NCBI GenBank assembly: GCA_003157595.1
Contig: PMKB01000340.1
Location: 1 to 14,175 of the forward strand
DNA length: 14,175 nt
Source of the DNA: Solirubrobacterales bacterium
Lineage (GTDB): Bacteria > Actinomycetota > Thermoleophilia > Solirubrobacterales > Solirubrobacteraceae
Direction: 5' to 3'
The position numbers were made by a program, and so were the translations under genes. This document shows, piece after piece, positions 1 through 5,115 of this stretch (position 1 is its first letter; each line of letters begins with the position of its first letter). The notes below the pieces were generated by a model, which made no database searches, was not told the origin of the DNA, and saw nothing but the letters and a program-made list of their open reading frames with translations.

Positions 1-8
1 GTGAAACA
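1..8. promoter_or_regulatory. Possible right half of a parS site (cut by window edge)
   Basis: The window opens with GTGAAACA, identical to the right half of the parS consensus TGTTTCACGTGAAACA, with the palindrome centre exactly at the window edge. ParB binds parS to nucleate the segregation complex, and parA and parB lie 1.2 to 3 kb downstream, where parS sites are commonly found. Only eight bases can be seen, so this may be chance. Confidence 0.4.
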
Positions 9-37
9 ACATCCGCCGCCGTTGCGACACTTCCGTG

Positions 38-388
38 ATGGAGCAGCTCAGCGCCTTCGAGCGGGGGGTCGTGGTCGGGATCCTGATCGGCGAGGGCTCG
101 TTCGGCGGCGACGGCAAGCAGCCCCAGGTCACGCTGCGAATGCACACCCGCCACGAGGCGCTGTTCCGCTGGCTGATCGAGCGCTTCCCGCGGACCCGCC
201 TATACGGCCCCTATGGTCATGGCGGGCGCAGCTACTACCAGTGGATGGCCCGGGGCGTGGCGCTGGTCGAGGACGTGCTGCCCGTGCTCGAAGAGGGCGT
301 ACGCGACGACCTCGACAGCTACGCCGCCGGCCGGCTGGCCGAGATGTGCGAGCGCTACGCGAGCTACATCGCGCGGATCCGCTCGTGA
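38..388 (+). CDS. Small single-motif LAGLIDADG-like protein
   Basis: This gene encodes a 116-residue protein starting at ATG 38; a GTG at 35 directly in front is an equal alternative, and neither has a clear Shine-Dalgarno. Near the N-terminus GVVVGILIGEGSF matches the LAGLIDADG helix of homing endonucleases (LxGxxxGEGSF form), with an acidic residue at the end as in catalytic versions. The remainder, including RMHTRHEALFRWL and LYGPYGHGGR, fits the beta-strand part of one LAGLIDADG half-domain, so the protein would have to act as a dimer. It is not inside an intron or intein: it stands alone, and its TGA overlaps the GTG start of rsmG by 4 nt, which suggests translational coupling. I infer a domesticated DNA-binding or nuclease-derived protein. 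Cutting activity cannot be judged from sequence. Confidence 0.75.
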   Translation: MEQLSAFERGVVVGILIGEGSFGGDGKQPQVTLRMHTRHEALFRWLIERFPRTRLYGPYGHGGRSYYQWMARGVALVEDVLPVLEEGVRDDLDSYAAGRLAEMCERYASYIARIRS

Positions 389-1092
389 TCGTCCCCGCCG
401 GCCGCCTGGCCGAGTTGGCCGAGCGCTGGAGTCTCGACGCGCGCCAGACGGCTGCCCTGGCACGCGCGCTGGAGTTGCTGAGCACGGACCCGCTGGCTCC
501 GAGCGCCGTGCGCGGAGCTGAAGCCGTGGACGTGCACGTGGCGGATTCGCTGAGCGCGCTGGCACTCGAGCCGGTGGCCCAGGCGCGGGACATCGCCGAC
601 CTCGGATCCGGCGCCGGGTTTCCGGGGCTGGTGCTGGCTGTCGCGCTACCGCGTGCACGCGTTGCCCTGGTGGAGAGCGCGGCGCGAAAGTGCGAGTTCC
701 TGGCGCGGCTGTGCGCGGCCGCCGGTGTGGACAACGCCCGCGTGGTGCACGCGCGCGCCGAGCAATGGCCCGCGGGTCTGGGCAAGCACGATCTGGTGAG
801 CGCACGGGCCCTGGCTCCACTCGGCGTGCTCTGCGAATACGCGGCGCCGCTGCTGGCGCTCGGTGGTGCGCTGGTCGCTTGGAAGGGGGCCGTCCCGCCG
901 GTCGAGTCCGCGGCGGCGGCGCGGGCCGCGGCCGAGCTTGGGCTGCGCGCCGAGGAAGTGGTCCGCACCGAACCCTATGCTGGCAGCGTGGCGCACCATC
1001 TGCACCTGTATCGCAAGGTGGCGCAGACGCCGGCGGGATATCCGCGCCGGGCCGGGATCGCCCGCAAGCGGCCGATCGGCGGCGGGAGTTGA
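385..1092 (+). CDS. rsmG: 16S rRNA (guanine527-N7)-methyltransferase RsmG
   Basis: The product has 235 residues, the usual size for RsmG (GidB), which uses S-adenosylmethionine to methylate N7 of G527 in 16S rRNA in the cytoplasm. The SAM-binding motif DLGSGAGFPGL is at residues 72-82, VESAARKCEFL at about 96-106, the LVSARALAPL segment at about 137-146, and the family-typical tail YPRRAGIARKRP near the C-terminus. The reading frame stays open upstream to the window edge, but homology begins at the GTG at 385, whose last two bases with the next A form the stop of the preceding gene. The order rsmG-parA-parB is the standard origin-proximal arrangement in many bacteria. Loss of RsmG gives low-level streptomycin resistance in several bacteria. 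Confidence 0.95.
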   Translation: MIVPAGRLAELAERWSLDARQTAALARALELLSTDPLAPSAVRGAEAVDVHVADSLSALALEPVAQARDIADLGSGAGFPGLVLAVALPRARVALVESAARKCEFLARLCAAAGVDNARVVHARAEQWPAGLGKHDLVSARALAPLGVLCEYAAPLLALGGALVAWKGAVPPVESAAAARAAAELGLRAEEVVRTEPYAGSVAHHLHLYRKVAQTPAGYPRRAGIARKRPIGGGS

Positions 1093-1150
1093 GCGCGTCG
1101 GCGGCGGTCGCGAAGCCGCGGCGCACAGACCGCAGCGCACCCTGCCGCCG

Positions 1151-1177
1151 CCCCGTTGCAACCCCGCGGCCCGCTAG
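1151..1177 (-). repeat. Inverted copy of the TTGCAACG repeat upstream of parA
   Basis: On the minus strand this stretch reads TAGCGG, then about 7 bases, then GGTTGCAACGGGG. It carries the same two blocks, in the same order, as the three plus-strand copies between parA and parB, but with a longer spacer. It includes the palindrome GTTGCAAC (1155-1162) and sits 10 to 37 nt before the parA start, next to the predicted -10 box. It could be an operator or part of a dispersed repeat. Confidence 0.5.
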
Positions 1178-1180
1178 GTT
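1175..1180 (+). promoter_or_regulatory. Predicted -10 element for leaderless parA
   Basis: TAGGTT lies 7 nt before the parA GTG and fits TANNNT, the minimal -10 motif of actinobacterial leaderless promoters. No Shine-Dalgarno is present. No convincing -35 box is seen. Confidence 0.4.
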
Positions 1181-1187
1181 GTCGAGT

Positions 1188-1946
1188 GTGACGACGTTCG
1201 CGGTAGCCAACCAGAAGGGCGGGGTCGGCAAGACGACGACGGCCGTGAATCTGGCGGCCTGCCTCGCCGGGGCGGGCATTCCCACGCTGCTCGTCGACCT
1301 CGACCCGCAGTGCAATGCAACGGTGTCGCTCGGCCAGCCGCGTACGCTGCGCCCCAACGCCTACGACGTGCTGTGCGGCTCGAGCTCCGCCGCCGACGCG
1401 GTCCACGACACGCCGGTGGACCTGCTCTCGCTGATCCCCGCGGCGGTGGCGCTGGTCGGCGCGACCGTCGAGCTGCCGGCGATCCCCGGGTCCGAGAGGC
1501 GCTTGGCCGACGCGCTGGCGCCGCTGCGCGAGCGCTTCGCCTACGTGCTGATCGACTGTCCGCCGTCGCTGGGGCCGTTGACCGTGAATGCGCTCGTGGC
1601 GGCTGAGCAGGTCATCGTGCCGGTGCAGACCGAGTACTTCGCGCTCGAGGGCCTGGCCCAGATCCTCGACACGATCGGCCTCGTGAAGCGCGAGCTGAAT
1701 CCGCGCCTGACGGTTGCCGGGCTCGTGCTGACGATGCAGGACGACCGCACGCGGCTCGGACGCGACGTCGAGCGTGACGTTCGCGACCACTTTCCCGGCC
1801 TGGTGTTCGCGACCGTGATCCCACGCAACGTGCGCTTGAGCGAGGCCCCCAGCTTCGGCGTCCCGGTGACCCTCCACGACCCCTACTGCGCCGGCTCGGA
1901 GGCCTACGTGGCGCTGGCCCGGGAGGTGGCCGCCCGTGGCCGCTAG
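1188..1946 (+). CDS. parA: Chromosome-partitioning ATPase ParA (Soj)
   Basis: This 252-residue protein is a Walker-type ParA/Soj ATPase that works with ParB and parS to segregate replication origins on the nucleoid. The deviant Walker A KGGVGKTT is at residues 10-17 with both lysines, the A' motif LLVDLDPQCNAT at 34-45, and Walker B YVLIDCPPSLG at 119-129. The usual DPQGNAT has Cys in place of Gly here, a small oddity. The GTG at 1188 gives the compact N-terminus expected for short chromosomal ParA proteins without an HTH domain; the upstream open frame is low-complexity and overlaps rsmG. The stop codon is also the first three bases of a 17-bp direct repeat. The 191-bp gap to parB is unusually long for this pair and holds three repeat copies. 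Confidence 0.95.
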   Translation: MTTFAVANQKGGVGKTTTAVNLAACLAGAGIPTLLVDLDPQCNATVSLGQPRTLRPNAYDVLCGSSSAADAVHDTPVDLLSLIPAAVALVGATVELPAIPGSERRLADALAPLRERFAYVLIDCPPSLGPLTVNALVAAEQVIVPVQTEYFALEGLAQILDTIGLVKRELNPRLTVAGLVLTMQDDRTRLGRDVERDVRDHFPGLVFATVIPRNVRLSEAPSFGVPVTLHDPYCAGSEAYVALAREVAARGR

Positions 1947-1960
1947 CAGTTTGCAACGGG
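1944..1960 (+). repeat. TAGCRGYTTGCAACG repeat, copy 1
   Basis: TAGCAGTTTGCAACGGG begins on the parA stop codon and is identical over 17 bp to the copy at 2012. A shared TGCT follows one base later in both. Confidence 0.7.
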
Positions 1961-2011
1961 CTGCTGCGGTTCCCTCGCAGGAAGCGCTCGAGATGAGCTC
2001 GCCCGGGCCAG

Positions 2012-2028
2012 TAGCAGTTTGCAACGGG
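2012..2028 (+). repeat. TAGCRGYTTGCAACG repeat, copy 2
   Basis: TAGCAGTTTGCAACGGG, 68 bp after copy 1 and in the same orientation, in the parA-parB gap. Confidence 0.7.
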
Positions 2029-2089
2029 GTGCTTGCCGGACGCGGACGCGGCGGTCGTGGGCAACCAGCCGTCGGCTCCGGGCCGCCAC

Positions 2090-2104
2090 TAGCGGCTTGC
2101 AACG
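2090..2104 (+). repeat. TAGCRGYTTGCAACG repeat, copy 3 (diverged)
   Basis: TAGCGGCTTGCAACG, 78 bp after copy 2, same orientation, two mismatches from the other copies. It lies 34 to 48 nt before the parB start, so it could affect parB expression. Confidence 0.6.
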
Positions 2105-2137
2105 ACCTGGCCACGACGGTCACCCGGCGATGATGCG

Positions 2138-3067
2138 ATGAGCTCGACCCGCGGTCCCGACGCCTGGCCGCTCGGTGGCGGCGCAGCCCGCGGGCGCCCG
2201 CGCGGGATGGGCCGCGGTCTCGCGGCGATCATGGCCGTGTCGACGGACCCCGGAAGCGAGGTCGAGGAGTTCCGCCAGGTCGCGGTCGAGCTGATCTTCC
2301 CCAACCCGCGCCAGCCGCGACGGCATTTCGAAGATGCCGCGCTCGCCGGGCTGGCCGCGTCGATGCAGGCGCGCGGCATGCTCCAGCCGGTCCTCGTCCG
2401 CCCGCTCGACGACGCGCACTTCGAGCTGATCGCGGGCGAGCGGCGCTGGCGAGCAGCCCAGCTGGCGGGCCTCGAGACGATTCCCGCCCTGGTGCGGGCA
2501 CGCGACGACGCCGAGTCGCTGGAGCTCGCGCTGATCGAGAACATGGCACGCGAGGATCTCACGCCGGTCGAGGAGGCGCGCGCCTGCGCCGCGCTGGTCG
2601 AGGAGCTTGGTCTCTCGCGCGAGGAGGTCGGCCTGCGGATCGGCCGCAGCCGAGTCGCGGTTTCGAACTTGGTGCGGCTGCTCGATCTGCCCGACGAGGC
2701 ACTGGAACTGCTGGAGCGCGGGTCGCTCAGCGAGGGCCACGGCCGCGCGCTGTTGATCGCGACCGACCACGCGGCACGACGGCAACTGGCCCGGAGCGCC
2801 GCCGCCGAGGGCTGGTCGGTGAGGGTGCTCGAAGAGCGCGCGCGAGCGGCAAATCACGAGGGACTCGATACCGAGCGCACGCGCACGCCGGCCCCCGAGG
2901 TGCACCCCGACCAACTCGACGCCTGCGCCACGATCGCCGAGGCGCTCACGACCGTGCTCGGCGCCGACGTCCGCGTCGTCGTTGCCCGCCGCGGCGCCTA
3001 TCGCGCCGAGCTCCTGTTCGAATCGCCCGAGCAGGCACTCGAGCTCGCCGCGCGGCTCGCCCGTTAG
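2138..3067 (+). CDS. parB: Chromosome-partitioning protein ParB (Spo0J)
   Basis: This gene encodes a 309-residue ParB/Spo0J, the CTP-dependent DNA clamp that loads at parS, spreads along DNA and stimulates ParA. The N-terminus has the basic segment RGRPRGMGRGLAAIM (residues 18-32), the region that stimulates ParA ATPase in the family. The CTP-binding domain carries NPRQPRRHF (56-64), GERRWRAAQ (100-108) and ENMAREDLTP (134-143). The parS-reading helix-turn-helix follows at about 158-182 (LSREEVGLRIGRSRVAVSNL), then SEGHGRALL (198-206) and a C-terminal dimerisation domain. The ATG at 2138 has no clear Shine-Dalgarno; it is chosen because it includes the basic N-terminal segment. The gene ends 33 nt before tRNA-Ile. 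Confidence 0.95.
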   Translation: MSSTRGPDAWPLGGGAARGRPRGMGRGLAAIMAVSTDPGSEVEEFRQVAVELIFPNPRQPRRHFEDAALAGLAASMQARGMLQPVLVRPLDDAHFELIAGERRWRAAQLAGLETIPALVRARDDAESLELALIENMAREDLTPVEEARACAALVEELGLSREEVGLRIGRSRVAVSNLVRLLDLPDEALELLERGSLSEGHGRALLIATDHAARRQLARSAAAEGWSVRVLEERARAANHEGLDTERTRTPAPEVHPDQLDACATIAEALTTVLGADVRVVVARRGAYRAELLFESPEQALELAARLAR

Positions 3068-3100
3068 CGACGGGCGATAAGATGGCGCGCCTTCGGGCGA

Positions 3101-3175
<75 letters not shown>

Positions 3176-3318
3176 TCGCGAATGGCCTGCAAAGGTCCGT
3201 CCCTACTCGCGTCATTTGCGGCTACGTGTTGACGTGCTCAACAAAGCCCGACGGCGGTCCCGCCGCGACCGCCGGCAGGAAAATCTGTGCTATTCCTTCG
3301 CGATCAAGGAGCCGCGAG

Positions 3319-3335
3319 GCGCCAACGCTTGGCGC
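3319..3335 (+). promoter_or_regulatory. Perfect hairpin directly before the collagen-like gene's Shine-Dalgarno
   Basis: GCGCCAA-CGC-TTGGCGC forms a 7-bp stem with a 3-nt loop, ending one base before the AAGGAGG at 3336-3342. The start codon is 11 nt beyond. It could act as an mRNA stabiliser, a translation-control element or a DNA operator. Confidence 0.4.
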
Positions 3336-3353
3336 AAGGAGGAGACAGGCCTG

Positions 3354-3956
3354 ATGCCGAAGTTTCGTCGTCCACCGGCCGCGCTGGCGGTCGCTTGCGC
3401 CGCCCTATTCCTTTCCGTCGGCGGTGCAGCCTGGGCCTCCACCGGTGGGGCGCGGCATGACCAGGCCGCGAGCGCAAAGAAGGCTAAGCCACATACGCAC
3501 CGTGGGCCGCGAGGGCCGCGAGGGCCGCGAGGGTCGCGGGGACCGCAGGGCCTGCCGGGAGCCGCGGGCGTATCAGGTGCTCAGGGCGCTGCGGGACCAT
3601 CCGACGGCTACGTTGCGCGCTTGGCGACGGCCACTGCGCTCCCTGCGGGCACCGCCACCGCCGTTGTACAGCTCACGCTCCCGGCGGGCGGGGCATACAT
3701 CATCACGGCAGCGACCGAACTCGGGGGCACGAGCACTGCCGGGGGTTTCGTGAACTGCACGCTCCTCGAAGGAGCCAGCCCGATTGGGGGAGGCTCGACG
3801 GAATTGCCGACTCAGGCCGCCTTCGCCGCAACGATCACGCTAACTGGTGCTACCTCGGGCGGCACGGTCAGCCTGAGCTGTAACCCTGACAATGCTGCCC
3901 AAGCACGCAATAACGTCATTACTGCGATCAAGGTCGGCACCCTGCATAGCTCCTAG
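3354..3956 (+). CDS. Secreted collagen-like (Gly-X-Y) repeat protein
   Basis: The ATG at 3354 follows a strong AAGGAGG at 3336-3342 and begins a clear signal peptide: MPKFRRPPA, a hydrophobic core to about residue 24, and a likely cut after AWA. The frame is open further upstream, but that part lacks such signals. The 200-residue precursor has a basic linker (KKAKPHTHR), then eleven Gly-X-Y triplets beginning GPRGPRGPRGSR, encoded partly by a tandem 9-bp repeat (3504-3539). A C-terminal domain of about 115 residues follows, rich in Thr, Ala and Gly with two cysteines, probably beta-sandwich; I do not recognise its family. The protein should be exported and may trimerise, with a structural or adhesive role as inference. 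It is the only gene between the tRNA-Ile direct repeats. Confidence 0.85.
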   Translation: MPKFRRPPAALAVACAALFLSVGGAAWASTGGARHDQAASAKKAKPHTHRGPRGPRGPRGSRGPQGLPGAAGVSGAQGAAGPSDGYVARLATATALPAGTATAVVQLTLPAGGAYIITAATELGGTSTAGGFVNCTLLEGASPIGGGSTELPTQAAFAATITLTGATSGGTVSLSCNPDNAAQARNNVITAIKVGTLHSS

Positions 3957-4220
3957 CACAGACAGCCGGTTTGTGATCTCTGTACGGGGCTGCCCGGTAA
4001 GCCGTCGGCGACATCTTTGGCCCGGCCCAGCGCGGACAGGTCCTGGCCCCAGGAGGTGGGTGGCTCCCGCATAGTCAGGCGTGAGATTCGGACGGCATGC
4101 GGCGTGGAAGCCCCAGCTGCCACGATCCGACCCGCAAACACCCGCTAGCCGGAGCCGCCTAACCCCCATCTGGCGGCAGAAACCCGCAAACGACCCGCAG
4201 CCGCCCGCATCCGCGCCCTC
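3957..4220. other. Non-coding tail of the putative mini-element
   Basis: No convincing gene is seen in these 264 bp on either strand. The short open frames have no start signals and no family resemblance. The right part carries CCCGCA motifs at 4131, 4183, 4194 and 4204, the first two within the longer CCCGCAAAC. With the next segment, the gene-free stretch runs from 3957 to 4422. Confidence 0.6.
4129..4210. repeat. CCCGCA repeats next to the right att copy (possible integrase arm sites)
   Basis: CCCGCA occurs at 4131, 4183, 4194 and 4204. The copies at 4131 and 4183 share CCCGCAAAC, and each is soon followed by another CCCGC. Several short direct repeats just inside an att site resemble the arm-type binding sites of tyrosine integrases. 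With no integrase present this is inference. Confidence 0.4.
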
Positions 4221-4263
4221 CTGATAAGGAAGAGGTCCCAGGTTCGAGTCCTGGATCGCCCAT
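4221..4263 (+). repeat. Putative attachment site, right copy (displaced tRNA-Ile 3' part)
   Basis: This is an exact copy of 3133-3175, covering the anticodon loop, variable region, T arm and 3' acceptor strand of tRNA-Ile. The 5' half is missing, so it cannot give a tRNA. It is best read as the original 3' end of the gene pushed away by insertion. Confidence 0.8.
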
Positions 4264-4286
4264 TGCCGCCTCCCCGACCCACACGG

Positions 4287-4307
4287 GGCTGCGGTACTTT
4301 CGCAGCC
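4287..4307 (+). terminator. Hairpin after the displaced tRNA end, possible original tRNA terminator
   Basis: GGCTGCG pairs with CGCAGCC around a 7-nt loop, 24 nt after the tRNA remnant. No T-run follows, so termination is uncertain. If the element inserted as proposed, this would be the ancestral 3' flank of tRNA-Ile. I see no gene between 4264 and 4422. Confidence 0.3.
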
Positions 4308-4422
4308 GGCGGTGGCCAGGATCGGCTAGCCGAACCACGCTCGTTTCTGCCCGCTCGCTACGCGTCCAGGGACGTTCTCCCCTCGCGCGCGAGGATCGGC
4401 ACTCTGGTTGCGCTGCTTGGGC

Positions 4423-4815
4423 TCAGCCGATCAGTCGGAGTTCGAGGCCGTCCAACAGCGGGGCGAGTCGTTCGAAGTGACGGTCGGCTGTCCATAGCGC
4501 GGCGCCGTTTGAGTGTGCGGCGACCGCGATCTCGAGATCGGTGAGGGGGATGACCTGGCCGCGGTCTCGTAGCTCGGCTGCGAGCAGGCCGACGCTCTGC
4601 CACGCGTGGTGATCGAGCTCGGCCCACGGCAGGCCGGCGAGCGAGGCGACCAGTGTCGCTCGGTCGGCCGGTCGCGTGCCGGCGACGAGCTCGGCCACGA
4701 CCGGCCCGCATGCAAGGACCTCGCGACGCTCGAGCGTCGCGTTGAGTTCGCGTGTGATGTCCTCGCCGCCGGCCCGCAGGTAGGCGATCCAGATCGAGGT
4801 GTCCGGAAGGACCAC
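4423..4815 (-). CDS. PIN-domain ribonuclease toxin, VapC family
   Basis: This is a 130-residue PIN-domain protein, normal length for VapC toxins, which are Mg-dependent ribonucleases cutting tRNA or rRNA. The acidic metal-binding set is complete: Asp5 in LPDTSIWI, a Glu in VVAELVAG, Asp in LTDLEIAVAA and Asp in WTADRHFE. The GTG start lies 2 nt after the antitoxin stop, the usual antitoxin-first arrangement. The pair lies just right of the tRNA-associated repeat, in accessory-looking DNA between that and the alpha-galactosidase gene. The cellular target cannot be read from the sequence. Confidence 0.88.
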   Translation of the reverse strand: MVLPDTSIWIAYLRAGGEDITRELNATLERREVLACGPVVAELVAGTRPADRATLVASLAGLPWAELDHHAWQSVGLLAAELRDRGQVIPLTDLEIAVAAHSNGAALWTADRHFERLAPLLDGLELRLIG

Positions 4816-4817
4816 GG

Positions 4818-5060
4818 TCAGGTTGTGCGATCGAGCGCGCGAAGCTCGGCCGAGCGGTCCTCGATCTCCATCGTGCCCGCGAGGCTCTTGAGGCGACCAA
4901 TCGCATCGTCGGCAAGAAACGCTTCGATCGCATGCTCGATCGCGTCCGTCTTCGAGCGGCCAGGGAGACGGTCGAGCAGCGTCCTGATCAGGTCATCATC
5001 GATGTCCAGCGTCGTACGTATGGCATCAGTCTGGCAGACAACGGCCGGGTCATCAACCAC
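4818..5060 (-). CDS. VapB-type antitoxin
   Basis: This 80-residue protein has the form of a VapB antitoxin. RTTLDIDDDLIRTLLDRLPGR (about residues 15-35) gives the ribbon-helix-helix DNA-binding strand and helix, followed by KTDAIEHAIEAFLADDAIGRL. An acidic C-terminal tail (MEIEDRSAELRALD) would wrap the PIN toxin. The only normal in-frame start is the GTG at 5060, leaving an unusually long 14-residue leader before the conserved strand. An imperfect inverted repeat lies directly upstream. Autorepression of the pair through such a site is typical for the family. It lies directly in front of the PIN gene on the minus strand. Confidence 0.82.
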   Translation of the reverse strand: MVDDPAVVCQTDAIRTTLDIDDDLIRTLLDRLPGRSKTDAIEHAIEAFLADDAIGRLKSLAGTMEIEDRSAELRALDRTT

Positions 5061-5077
5061 AGCCAGGAACCTGGGCT
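5061..5077. promoter_or_regulatory. Inverted repeat upstream of vapB, candidate operator
   Basis: The core CCAGG-AA-CCTGG (5063-5074) has flanks AG and GCT that nearly extend the symmetry. It sits immediately before the antitoxin start and after the alpha-galactosidase stop. It is a plausible VapBC autoregulatory operator by position only. Confidence 0.4.
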
Positions 5078-5115
5078 TCGGGACCGCGTCGTCGTGGCAG
5101 CGGTTGGCGGTGTTC

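Noticed and set aside
200..1357. Long open frame on the minus strand across rsmG
   Set aside because: Its translation is Arg/Pro/Ala-rich without any family motif and lies opposite clear rsmG and parA coding; long spurious frames are normal at this GC content.
1936..2133. Short open frame in the parA-parB gap
   Set aside because: It is made mostly of the direct repeats, overlaps the end of parA and has no start signal, so I treat it as non-coding.
3504..3539. 9-bp tandem repeat considered as a CRISPR or phase-variation tract
   Set aside because: It is the in-frame code for Gly-Pro-Arg triplets. Changes in copy number would alter length but not frame, and there are no spacers.
3840..4169. 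Minus-strand frame in the tail of the mini-element, considered as an integrase remnant
   Set aside because: I found no tyrosine-recombinase motif such as an R...HxxR...Y pattern, and it overlaps the end of the collagen-like gene.
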